Part shown: piece by piece, positions 15,652 through 23,851 of the stretch
How the letters are laid out: the number at the start of each line of letters is the position of its first letter
How positions within the stretch are numbered: position 1 is the stretch's first letter
Program-made: the position numbers and the translations under genes
Notes under the pieces: model-generated
What the model was told of the DNA's origin: nothing
The model's input: the letters and a program-made list of their open reading frames with translations, nothing else
Database searches by the model: none
DNA from: Roseimaritima sediminicola
GTDB taxonomy: Bacteria > Planctomycetota > Planctomycetia > Pirellulales > Pirellulaceae
DNA: 64,000 nucleotides
Direction: 5' to 3'
NCBI RefSeq assembly: GCF_009618275.1
Contig: NZ_WIAD01000003.1
Span: 1 to 64,000, forward strand

Positions 15652-16964
15652 CGCTGGTCCAGCGGAACGAACTCGCGCTCGGTCGGGCCGGTGTAAACCT
15701 GTCGCGGACGATAGATGCGTTTGCCCGGCGACTGATGCATCTCGTGCCAGTGAGCGATCCAGCCCGGCAAACGGCCGATGGCGAACAGCACCGTAAACAT
15801 CTGCACCGGGATGCCCAGAGCGCGATAGATCACGCCGGAGTAGAAGTCGACGTTGGGATAGAGTTTACGCTTGACGAAGTACTCGTCTTGCAGCGCCGCC
15901 TCTTCCAATTGCTGGGCCACGTCGAACAACGGATCATCGCGTTGCATTTTGTTTAGCAAGCGGTCACAGGTGGCTTTGATGATCTTGGCTCGCGGGTCAA
16001 AATTCTTGTAGACGCGGTGGCCGAAGCCCATCAAGCGGAAATTGTTGTCCTTGTCTTTGGCCATGTCGACGTACTTCTGAACGTTCCCGCCGTCGGCGAC
16101 GATCTGGTCCAGCATGTTCACACAGGCTTCGTTCGCGCCCCCGTGCAGCGGTCCCCAGAGGGCACAGATACCGGCGGAGATCGACGCGAACAGGTTGGCG
16201 TTGCTGCTGCCGACCATGCGCACCGTGGAAGTGCTGCAGTTCTGTTCGTGATCGGCGTGCACGATCAACAACAGCCGCAGGGCGTCGACAAAGTCGGGAT
16301 CGATTTCGTAGGGTTCGGCCGGCGTGGCGAACATCATCTGCAAGAAATTCTCGCAGTAATCCAGCCGGTTCTGCGGGTACATGAAGGGCTGGCCGTTGGA
16401 TTTTTTGTAACTGTACGCCGCGATCGTCGGCAATTTGGCCAGCAAGCGATGGATGGAGATTTCGACCTGTCGCGGATCGGTGGGGTCCAGCGAATCCTGA
16501 TAAAACGTCGACAGGGCCCCGACCACGCTGCTGAGAATGGCCATGGGGTGGGCATCCCGCGGGAAACCGTCGTAGAACGACCGCATCTCTTCGTGCAGCA
16601 GCGTGTGTTCGCGGATGCTCGAGCGGAACGAATCGATCTGTTCGGCCGTGGGCAGGTTGCCGTAGATCAACAGATAACAAACTTCGACAAAATCGCAGTG
16701 CTTGGCGAGCGCCTCGATCGGATAGCCCCGATAGCGGAGGATGCCTTTCTCGCCGTCGAGGAACGTGATCGCGCTGGTCGTGCTGCCGGTGTTGACAAAC
16801 CCTTCATCCAGTGTGATGGCGCCGGTTTGTTTGCGCAGTTGGCTGATGTCCAGAGCGACTTCGCCCTCGCTGCCTTCCAATACCGGAAGCTCCAGTTCAC
16901 GCCCTTCGATGGCTAGCCGCACGGGGTCTTTCTGTTGGGGTTCGCGACTAACAGCCGTACTCAT
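15648..16964 (-). CDS. gltA: Citrate synthase
   Basis: A 438-residue hexameric-type citrate synthase that condenses acetyl-CoA with oxaloacetate. Active-site stretches are present: HADHEQNCSTST, GPLHGGANEA and GFGHRVYKNFDPRA (substrate and catalytic His), with the catalytic Asp near VDFYSG. The N-terminal beta-rich segment typical of Gram-negative enzymes is included. The start is ATG 16964 with GGAG upstream; the open frame continues further but without family similarity. A 2-methylcitrate synthase is less likely at this length. It is the first gene of a four-gene overlapping operon ending in beta-RFAP synthase. Confidence 0.96.
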   Translation of the reverse strand: MSTAVSREPQQKDPVRLAIEGRELELPVLEGSEGEVALDISQLRKQTGAITLDEGFVNTGSTTSAITFLDGEKGILRYRGYPIEALAKHCDFVEVCYLLIYGNLPTAEQIDSFRSSIREHTLLHEEMRSFYDGFPRDAHPMAILSSVVGALSTFYQDSLDPTDPRQVEISIHRLLAKLPTIAAYSYKKSNGQPFMYPQNRLDYCENFLQMMFATPAEPYEIDPDFVDALRLLLIVHADHEQNCSTSTVRMVGSSNANLFASISAGICALWGPLHGGANEACVNMLDQIVADGGNVQKYVDMAKDKDNNFRLMGFGHRVYKNFDPRAKIIKATCDRLLNKMQRDDPLFDVAQQLEEAALQDEYFVKRKLYPNVDFYSGVIYRALGIPVQMFTVLFAIGRLPGWIAHWHEMHQSPGKRIYRPRQVYTGPTEREFVPLDQR

Positions 16965-17136
16965 CCTGATCTCCGGGGGACTCTGCGTCCCAATACAAAT
17001 ACAACGGTGAAAAATCTTCGTCTCCGCGGCCCGGACGGGTCCGCTCACGTGAAGACGCAGTGTAACGGGCTAGCAACGGGTCGACAATCTACGGTCGGCG
17101 AAGCTGGCCCCGGTTCAGCGGCGCCGCTCGCGCAGC

Positions 17137-18087
17137 TTAGCGGCTTCGCCCGGACGGGCGCTGCTCGAGGAAGCGGAGCTGGTCCAGCAACATCTGGGCT
17201 TTGGGCATCGCCGCTCCGGCGCGCTCGGCGGCCGCGATCGGGTTGCCCAGAATCGCCTGCAATTCCATCGGTCGCCCCGCTTTGTAGTCCAACCGCATGC
17301 TGCTGTCGTAGGGAACCATGTTTCGCGTGTGCTCCATCGTCGTCTCGATGGCGTCCTCGGGCTGGGGACGACCGCAGGCGGCCGAGCCAGCGGCGACCTC
17401 CTGCATGATCTCGCGGGCCAGTCGAGTGGCCGCGGCGTTGTTCATCAATTGATCGGTCGCCGCATCCAGCACGACGCTCAGCCCATTAAAGGGAATGTTC
17501 CACATTAATTTCCGCCACCGCGCTCGCCACAGATCCCCGGTCGCCTGGGCGTCGATCCCGGCTGACTTGAGATCCGCCGCCAAAGCCTGCAGTGGTTCAT
17601 CGACCCCCACCGGCGGTTGGTCCGCCGGTGAATAGCGTCCGAACAGGATGCGTCCGTAGTCCAAATGGTGGATGTGTCCGGGGCCCACCTTGTTGCTGCA
17701 CAGAAAACAGCAACCGCCCAGCACGCGGTCCGGCCCGACAACGGCCGCCGTATCCGCTTCGACATCCAGACCGTTCTGCAGGACCAGAACCACGCCGTCC
17801 CGGCCGGCCGCCGCCGGCAACAGCTCGGGCAATAGGTGATTATGAGTGGTTTTCAGGCCCAGGATCGTGACGTCACAGGCGGGCATCTTGCTGGCGTCGT
17901 CGTACACCAGCACGTCGTTCAGGTGAAAGTCGCCGTTCTTCGAATCGATCTGCAGGCCATGCTCGCGAACATGGTCGGCGTCGGAGTGCAGCAGAAAATG
18001 CACCTCGAATCCGGCCCGCGCCAACATGGCTCCGTACAGCCCCCCCAAGGCTCCGCTGCCGATGACGGCAAATCGACGTTTCGACAT
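17137..18087 (-). CDS. panE: 2-dehydropantoate 2-reductase-like
   Basis: A 316-residue ketopantoate reductase-family protein; the typical reaction is NADPH-dependent reduction of 2-dehydropantoate to pantoate for coenzyme A. The nucleotide-binding GxGxxG is GSGALGG at residues 10-16 right after the start. The family segments VLVLQNGLDVE and WRKLMWNIPFNGLSVVL (catalytic Lys/Asn region) are present, with the C-terminal helical domain ending in MELQAILGNPIAAAE. The start is ATG 18087 (MSKRRFAVIGSG). ApbA/PanE paralogues of unknown substrate are common, so pantoate specificity is inferred. It lies 172 bp upstream of gltA on the same strand. Confidence 0.88.
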   Translation of the reverse strand: MSKRRFAVIGSGALGGLYGAMLARAGFEVHFLLHSDADHVREHGLQIDSKNGDFHLNDVLVYDDASKMPACDVTILGLKTTHNHLLPELLPAAAGRDGVVLVLQNGLDVEADTAAVVGPDRVLGGCCFLCSNKVGPGHIHHLDYGRILFGRYSPADQPPVGVDEPLQALAADLKSAGIDAQATGDLWRARWRKLMWNIPFNGLSVVLDAATDQLMNNAAATRLAREIMQEVAAGSAACGRPQPEDAIETTMEHTRNMVPYDSSMRLDYKAGRPMELQAILGNPIAAAERAGAAMPKAQMLLDQLRFLEQRPSGRSR

Positions 18088-18328
18088 TCCCGTGACCCAT
18101 CCATTCGTTGTGAGTGCAGATTGAACGACTTCGCCCACCATAAGGAACGAAGCCGGGGTAGGGGAGGGAGGGCGACAGCCACAGCGCACAGGCTCCGCCG
18201 CGACGATGGCCGGCGATTGCAGGGTCGCTTATAATGAGCCGCTATCCACTTCGTACGAATCGCGTCACTACCTTGCGCGATCGAATCCCGACTAGTGCTG
18301 TCTCAGCTTTCGATCTTACGTTCTGGCC

Positions 18329-18353
18329 GTAGCTGAAGTCGCCAGACTTTGGA
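18329..18353. repeat. GTAGCTGAAGTCGCC...TTTGGA repeat
   Basis: A single copy of the family also seen at 7004-7029, 7200-7223 and 28687-28710. It lies in the 374-bp divergent gap between panE and the NPCBM gene. A TATAAT at 18230-18235 in the same gap could be a -10 element, but no fitting -35 is visible. Confidence 0.7.
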
Positions 18354-18461
18354 CTGTTTCGCCGCCTCGATCCAATCTCTGGCGAGATCGGCTACCCTAA
18401 AGTTAAATCTGGACGAACCACCTGCGGCGCCCTCGCCCCCTTTTTCGGACTGAACGCCCCG

Positions 18462-19616
18462 ATGCCGTTGTTTTTTCTTGCTACCGCCGTCCTGCTGGCC
18501 GGCGGTCTGTTCGTGGAGGTCCAGCCGGTCGATGGCGAAGCCTATCAAGCGGAACTGGTCGGGGCCGTCGAGGGGGCGGTGCAGTTAAATGTCGATGGAG
18601 AAACGCGCCAGGTGCCGCTGGCGGACCTGCGAAGTTTGCGACGTAGCGAAGCGGACGATCGCGTCGCGGCGTCGATGACAGCCACCTTTCGCGATGGCAC
18701 CCATCTACCGATCGACGACGTGACGGTTGCCGAAGACCGCGTCGCGTTGAAGCTGCGCCGGCAAGGCGTTTTGGAAGCCCCCCTGAAGCAGTTGGCGGTG
18801 CTGCGGCTGCGGCCCGCAGCGGCGGCGGTCGACGACCAGTGGGCGGGCTACACGTCCAAGCCGCAGGCCAACGATCAATTGGTCATCCGGCGGGGCACCG
18901 ATACGCTGGACGCGGTGGGCGGTGCGGTCACCGGGATCGATAACCGGACGGTCCAGTTCCTGCTCGACGGCGCGCCGATCGATGCTCCCTTTGATCGACT
19001 GGAAGGCATCGTGTTTGGCGGCGCGGACGCGCCGAGCCAGCGTCCCGAGATGCGCATCACCGACGTGTACGGCGCGGTCTGGAACGCGCGGGCCATCTAT
19101 GCTGCCGACCAGGCTGGGCACCTGGTTGTGGACACGGTCGGCGGGCTGAAACACCCGATCCGGATCGATCTGCTGCGCTCGATCGAACTGTCGGGCGGCG
19201 TCCAGATGTTGACGGAAGCGGAACCGGCACAAGTCACCTTCCAGCCCTTCATCGCTTTGCCCGAAGGCGTCTCGCAAAGCGTCGCTCGAGGCTGGCTGGG
19301 TCCGCGCACCCGCGCCGACCAAACGCTGGTGCTCCGCAGCCGAAGCGTTCTGCGCTACCGAGTGGAACCCGGGTTCAGCCGGTTCGTGGCCTCGGTTCAA
19401 ATCGATCCCACGGTCACTCTGGGCGGGCAGTGCGAGGTCAGGGTCTTGTTGAACGACCGCGTCGCCTGGCAGAAAACGTTGCGGATCGGCCAACCCGCCC
19501 AAGAGATCGAATTGCCTTTGGACAATGCCAGCCGGTTGAGCATCGAGGTCGATTATGGCGACGACGGAGACGTCGGCGATATTGTTTTTGTTCGCGAGCC
19601 CAGGCTGTTGAAATGA
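18462..19616 (+). CDS. NPCBM/NEW2-domain exported protein
   Basis: A 384-residue protein with a short N-terminal hydrophobic signal (FFLATAVLLAGGLF). The middle is a series of short beta-strand stretches, and the last 130 residues look like the NPCBM/NEW2 carbohydrate-binding domain (FIALPEGVSQSVARGWLGPRT...VDYGDDGDVGDIVFVREPRLL). Such proteins are abundant in planctomycetes and are thought to bind glycans outside the cytoplasm. Its stop codon overlaps the start of the next protease gene (ATGA), so the two are probably translated together. It starts a three-gene exported operon. Confidence 0.75.
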   Translation: MPLFFLATAVLLAGGLFVEVQPVDGEAYQAELVGAVEGAVQLNVDGETRQVPLADLRSLRRSEADDRVAASMTATFRDGTHLPIDDVTVAEDRVALKLRRQGVLEAPLKQLAVLRLRPAAAAVDDQWAGYTSKPQANDQLVIRRGTDTLDAVGGAVTGIDNRTVQFLLDGAPIDAPFDRLEGIVFGGADAPSQRPEMRITDVYGAVWNARAIYAADQAGHLVVDTVGGLKHPIRIDLLRSIELSGGVQMLTEAEPAQVTFQPFIALPEGVSQSVARGWLGPRTRADQTLVLRSRSVLRYRVEPGFSRFVASVQIDPTVTLGGQCEVRVLLNDRVAWQKTLRIGQPAQEIELPLDNASRLSIEVDYGDDGDVGDIVFVREPRLLK

Positions 19617-21451
19617 TGCCACGGATGTTTCGAAATCTCTCCGCCGTCTTCCTCGCGATTGCCGCGACGACCGCCTGTTGGGCCCAGGCCCCTGCGGTGC
19701 TGGAGTTCCAACAACAGCGCGTCGAGGCCATCGAGAGGGCGGTGCCGACGGCCGTCTCGGTGTTCGTGCCCGGCGGCGGCGGCGGGGGCAGCGGCGTCCT
19801 GATTTCTCCCGACGGGTACGCGCTGACGAACTTTCACGTCAGCAGTCCCGCCGGCGTGCACATGCGCTGCGGACTGGCCGACGGCAACGTCTACGACGCG
19901 GTGATCATCGGAATCGATCCGGTGGGCGACCTGGCGTTGATCCGATTGCTGGGCCGCGACGATTTTCCCGCCGCCACGTTGGCCGACAGTGATCGGGTGC
20001 AGCCCGGCGACTGGTGCTTCGTCGTCGGCAATCCGTTTCTGTTGGCCTCGAATCTCCAGCCCAGCGTCTCGTGGGGCATCGTCAGCGGCGTCCGGCGGTA
20101 TCAGTACCCGGCCGGAACGCTGCTGGAATACGCCAACTGCATCCAGACCGACGCCGCGATCAACCCCGGCAACTCGGGCGGTCCGATTTATGACGCCCGC
20201 GGCGATTTGATCGGCATCGTCGGACGAGCTTCCTTCGAAAAACGCGGCCGCGTCAATGTGGGTGTCGGCTATGCGATCTCGATCAATCAAGCCAAGAACT
20301 TTCTGGGATACCTGCACAGCGGCCGCGTGGTCGACCATGCCACTCTGGGCGCCACGGTCGTCACCGACAGCGAGGGCGGAGCGGTGGTCAGCAATATTCT
20401 GGAATCCTCCGACGCCTACCGCCGCGGCCTCCGCTACGGCGACGAAATTCTCGAACTGGCCGGTCAGCCGATCATGACGGCCAACGATTTTAAAAACGTC
20501 CTGGCCACCCTGCCCAAGAACTGGCGTGTCTCGCTGGTCTTCCGACACGGAGGCGAAACGATTGAGACCCTGGTGCGGCTGGCCGGTGTTCACCTGGAAG
20601 ACGAATTGCTTGAGAAGATGGCCGGCGCTCTGCCGCCGCCGCCGCCGCGTCCGGTCCCGCAGCCGAAACCTGCCGAAAACTCGGAACCCAAACTGGAAGG
20701 GGACGCCGAAGAGGACAGCGAAGCGAATCCGCACGCCGGTTCCGACGGCGACGGCCAATTGCCCGACGCCGTAGCCGCCCTGTACGAGCAGCGCCGCGGC
20801 TACGCCAATTACCACGTCAACGCCCAGCATCAACAGCGGTTGTGGCACGCCCTGCGGACCGCGCTGCCCGCGGCAACCCCGTCCGAAGATGCCCCGTCCG
20901 ACTCTGGGGCGGCAAACGAGTGGTATCTGCAGGGCAGCACGCCCCAGGGCCGCTCGGTCGAGATCCTCATCGGCGACGACGTCCAGCAGATCACGCTGGG
21001 CGAAACCGATCGCGAAGAAGCGCGGCGGCTGCAATTGCAGGAACCGACGCACGCCTATCAAGCGATCGAGGAAGCGTCCCCGGCCGCGCTGTTGGCGGCA
21101 CTAGGCAACCTGAAACGCTTTGCACGCTTGGGTCCCGGTCGCTACGGCGACACGTATTACCTGGGCACGATGCCGCTGCTGGGCCAGTGGCCGCTGCGAG
21201 ACGTCTTGGTGGCCACCGCCGGCGACGTGGAAACCCGTTTCCTGCTGCACGAGGGTCGGCTCGAATCGATCGAAGCCTTTGCCGGCCGCGATAGGGACCC
21301 CGCCGAGTTGCTGCTGCGAGGAGCCGGGGCGGAGGATGCTGAGCTGCCGCAAACGCTGGAACTGCGTTTTGGGACGACTCCCGCCCTGATCATCCAGTTG
21401 CAATCCTGGACCACGCGTCCCGCCACCCTCCATTCCGGCTCGTCCAGCTGA
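19613..21451 (+). CDS. Exported trypsin-like protease with PDZ domain
   Basis: A 612-residue HtrA-like serine protease. I placed the start at ATG 19613, which overlaps the upstream stop; an N-terminal signal (LSAVFLAIAATTACWA) follows. The catalytic triad is intact: His in LTNFHVSS, Asp in GDLALIRL, Ser in NPGNSGGP. A PDZ domain covers about residues 245-330 (AVVSNILESSDAYRRGLRYGDEIL). Then comes a Pro/acidic linker (PPPPPRPVPQPKP) and a C-terminal 200-residue domain I do not recognise. The next gene is a protease-dead paralogue, so the two may work as a pair. Confidence 0.88.
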   Translation: MMPRMFRNLSAVFLAIAATTACWAQAPAVLEFQQQRVEAIERAVPTAVSVFVPGGGGGGSGVLISPDGYALTNFHVSSPAGVHMRCGLADGNVYDAVIIGIDPVGDLALIRLLGRDDFPAATLADSDRVQPGDWCFVVGNPFLLASNLQPSVSWGIVSGVRRYQYPAGTLLEYANCIQTDAAINPGNSGGPIYDARGDLIGIVGRASFEKRGRVNVGVGYAISINQAKNFLGYLHSGRVVDHATLGATVVTDSEGGAVVSNILESSDAYRRGLRYGDEILELAGQPIMTANDFKNVLATLPKNWRVSLVFRHGGETIETLVRLAGVHLEDELLEKMAGALPPPPPRPVPQPKPAENSEPKLEGDAEEDSEANPHAGSDGDGQLPDAVAALYEQRRGYANYHVNAQHQQRLWHALRTALPAATPSEDAPSDSGAANEWYLQGSTPQGRSVEILIGDDVQQITLGETDREEARRLQLQEPTHAYQAIEEASPAALLAALGNLKRFARLGPGRYGDTYYLGTMPLLGQWPLRDVLVATAGDVETRFLLHEGRLESIEAFAGRDRDPAELLLRGAGAEDAELPQTLELRFGTTPALIIQLQSWTTRPATLHSGSSS

Positions 21452-21479
21452 CTTCGCACGTTCCCAAGGTTTCCCTCTG

Positions 21480-22547
21480 ATGGACTTTTCCGCTCGGTTC
21501 TGTTTTTCTGATTTCGGTGTCGCATGCCTTCGCCGAATCTGCCCGGTGACTTGGTTGTTGGGCGTGTTGCTGGGCGGGGCAGTGCTCTCACCCGTTACGG
21601 CTCAGTCGACCTTGCCGAGTGTGATTCGCGAGAGTCAGCAGCGGGTGGTCAAGGTTTACGGCGCCGGCGGCGTGGCGACGCTGGAAGGGTATCAGAGCGG
21701 TTTTTTGGTTTCGCCCGAAGGCCACATCGCGACGGCGTGGAGCACGGTGTTGGATGTGGAACCGGTGGTCGTGCTGGACGACGGTCGCCGCTTCGACGCG
21801 GAGATCGTGGGATTTGAACCGACGCTGGAGTTGGCGGTTTTAAAGATCGACGCCGACGACCTGCCCTTCTTCAAGATGCAAAGCGATGTGCCGGTACGGC
21901 CGGCCATGACGGTGTTGGCGGTCAGCAACCTGTTTGGCATCGCCGCGGGCAATGAACCGGCCAGTGTGATGCGCGGACGCGTGGCCACGATCGCCTCGTT
22001 GGCCGCTCGCCGCGGAACGTTCGAAACCGCTTACACCGGCGATGTCTTGTTATTAGACCTGATCGCCAACAACCCGGGTGCCGCCGGCGGGGCCTTGGTC
22101 GACACCCAGGGTCGCTTGATCGGCATGCTGGGCAAAGAGCTTCGTGATGCCGCGACCGGCGTGTGGGTAAACTACGCCGTGCCGGCGTCAAGCCTGCGGC
22201 CAGCGGTCGGGGACATCATCGCGGGTCGTCAGAGCACGCCCGTCGCAGATCAACAACCCATGTTGCCGCGTGACGAAGCCCATTCGCTGCAGACGTTGGG
22301 GTTGGTCATGGTGCCTGACGTGTTGGAAAAGACTCCGGCCTTCATCGACGCCGTTCCCGCGGGAACCCCCGCCGCCAACGCCGGCCTTCGGCCAGACGAC
22401 CTGATCCTGTTGATCGGCGAGGACCGAATCGACAGCCAGCGAACGCTGAAGGAAACGCTGCGGCGATTGGATCGTCGCGATGCGGTCGAAGTAACCGTCC
22501 AACGCGGCTCGCAGATCGTCCCGGTGACCCTAACCCCAGCCCCCTGA
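21480..22547 (+). CDS. HtrA-like pseudoprotease with PDZ domain
   Basis: A 355-residue exported paralogue of the preceding protease, with a signal sequence near residues 24-42 and a C-terminal PDZ domain (FIDAVPAGTPAANAGLRPDDLILLIGED). The trypsin fold is kept but the active site is lost. The His position reads HIATAWSTVLD instead of TNxHV, and the Ser loop NPGNSGGP reads NNPGAAGGALV, with Ala in place of the nucleophile. The Asp position is kept (LELAVLKID). It lies 28 bp after the active protease. A regulatory, scaffolding or substrate-binding role is inferred. Confidence 0.85.
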   Translation: MDFSARFCFSDFGVACLRRICPVTWLLGVLLGGAVLSPVTAQSTLPSVIRESQQRVVKVYGAGGVATLEGYQSGFLVSPEGHIATAWSTVLDVEPVVVLDDGRRFDAEIVGFEPTLELAVLKIDADDLPFFKMQSDVPVRPAMTVLAVSNLFGIAAGNEPASVMRGRVATIASLAARRGTFETAYTGDVLLLDLIANNPGAAGGALVDTQGRLIGMLGKELRDAATGVWVNYAVPASSLRPAVGDIIAGRQSTPVADQQPMLPRDEAHSLQTLGLVMVPDVLEKTPAFIDAVPAGTPAANAGLRPDDLILLIGEDRIDSQRTLKETLRRLDRRDAVEVTVQRGSQIVPVTLTPAP

Positions 22548-22598
22548 GCCGCAGGCGGGCTGTCGAAGTAGTCCCGTCCGGGAATATGCGCCGGGCGG

Positions 22599-22880
22599 TT
22601 AGGCGCTGGAGCGGCTGATGAATTTGCAGAACCGGCTCAGCTGGCCATCGCTGGTCTTGTCCTCGTGCAAGAATGCGAGCCCGGACTCGTCGAATTTTGC
22701 AAAGAAATCTTCCCAGCTGATCGTCGACAATTCGTCATTGCGTTCGCCGTGCGGAAAATCGACCCGCAGGACGCCGACGTCGTCGGCGGACGAGGTCGTG
22801 CCTTCGACGGTCGCCGGCACACCTCCGCGGTCTTCCACCCAGCGGCGGATGGTTTCGTGATCAGTCGTCGTCTCGGCCAT
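22599..22880 (-). CDS. Small conserved acidic protein
   Basis: A 93-residue acidic protein starting MAETTTDHETIRRWVEDRGG, preceded by a strong GAGGAG ribosome-binding site. The family is small and conserved in several bacterial groups and is often mislabelled as a glucan-branching enzyme fragment; it has no catalytic domain. The second half (ISWEDFFAKFDESGLAFLHED...SRFCKF) is its recognisable part. The open frame reaches 22952, but the extension is translated from a tandem repeat, so I reject it. Function unknown. Confidence 0.8.
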   Translation of the reverse strand: MAETTTDHETIRRWVEDRGGVPATVEGTTSSADDVGVLRVDFPHGERNDELSTISWEDFFAKFDESGLAFLHEDKTSDGQLSRFCKFISRSSA

Positions 22881-22899
22881 GGTCGTTTGCTCCTCGATT

Positions 22900-22941
22900 C
22901 TCGTAGACAACAGCGTTGCTCTCGTAGACAACAGCGTTGCC
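22900..22941. repeat. 21-bp tandem duplication
   Basis: Two copies of TCGTAGACAACAGCGTTGC with a 21-bp period lie about 20 bp upstream of the start codon of the small acidic protein. They would be in its 5' leader or promoter. The rest of 22942-23181 shows nothing I can name. Confidence 0.85.
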
Positions 22942-23181
22942 GCTTCCGCCAACCCGGTTCCTCAAACCAACCACTGACGGTACGCGGCGTTTCTTTTTGT
23001 AACACTCGGCACAACCGAAGGAGCAACCGACGTGCCAAACGGCTCCCGCAGTGAGCGCGTCTGATACCGGCGGCGGTGCGCCGATTGGGGTGTGCTAGAG
23101 TTGTCTCGTCATCGGTCCAATGTCCATCGGTCCAATGCCGACGTTCCTGAGGGGGCGTCGAAGCCGTCTTTCCCTGTTGCA

Positions 23182-23682
23182 ATGCATATGACTACTACGA
23201 TTGATCTGAGCGATCCAGTCGCACTCGGCAAGATCTCCTGTGGCCGAATTGTCGTCGAACGGGGCAGGGTGGTGGCTCTGCAGCGGCGACTGTTGCCGCG
23301 CCAGGTTTCGCTGTTGGGAGTTTGGCTGGACAGCGTGTTTCCGCGAGGGAAAACCGATCGCTGCGTGTTGGACTTTCATCGCCCCTGGGGCTCGCCGGGA
23401 TTCCTTACCCTGGACTATGTGCGGAGCGGGCCGCAAACCAGCTTCCGCAGTTTTCGTCGCGCCGTTGCGACGTTGGATCAGGTGGCCCGCAGCCAACAAG
23501 TCCTGGCCATCGTCGCGCACGTCAGCACCAATGCGATCAGCGACCGCTTGCTACGCCGCTGGGGGTGGCAGCAGCACTGTTTGCACTGGAAGGGCCGGCA
23601 CTGGATCAAGCGCTTTGACAAGGGTTATCCGGCACCGCTCGAGCACCGGTGCGCGAATGCAGAGGTTGCGCCCGCATCGTAG
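23182..23682 (+). CDS. Hypothetical conserved protein
   Basis: A 166-residue protein starting at MHMTTTIDLSDP; the frame opens further upstream but without protein-like content. The middle is beta-rich. The C-terminal part (VLAIVAHVSTNAISDRLLRRWGWQQHCLHWKGRHWIKRF) ends in a Trp/His/Arg-rich motif and resembles the last strands of GNAT-type acyltransferases, but no acetyl-CoA loop is clear. I do not assign a function. It is monocistronic and followed by an array of 24-bp repeats. Confidence 0.65.
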   Translation: MHMTTTIDLSDPVALGKISCGRIVVERGRVVALQRRLLPRQVSLLGVWLDSVFPRGKTDRCVLDFHRPWGSPGFLTLDYVRSGPQTSFRSFRRAVATLDQVARSQQVLAIVAHVSTNAISDRLLRRWGWQQHCLHWKGRHWIKRFDKGYPAPLEHRCANAEVAPAS

Positions 23683-23709
23683 GTGCGCAAGCGTTAATCC
23701 AGCCAACCA

Positions 23710-23848
23710 GTGGCATAGGCTTCCAGCCTGTGAGCAGTGGCATAGGCTTCCAGCCTGTGAACTGTGGCATAGGCTTCCAGCCTGTGAACCAGTATGTCCT
23801 CGGCTGGGACAGCCGAGCTACTCTGTGGCATAGGCTTCCAGCCTGTGA
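23710..23848. repeat. Array of four 24-bp palindromic elements
   Basis: Copies start at 23710, 23737, 23764 and 23825, each GTGGCATAGGCTTCC...CCTGTGA with the internal stem AGGCTtccAGCCT. A different palindrome, CTCGGCTGGGACAGCCGAG, sits at 23799-23817 between copies three and four. It fills the gap between convergent genes and ends 4 bp before the sialidase stop codon. Confidence 0.9.
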
Positions 23849-23851
23849 AAC

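Noticed and set aside
16965-17048. N-terminal extension of gltA
   Set aside because: No similarity to citrate synthases upstream of MSTAVSRE, which has a GGAG site.
19553-21061. 502-codon minus-strand ORF
   Set aside because: Antisense of the trypsin-like protease, with no recognisable domains.
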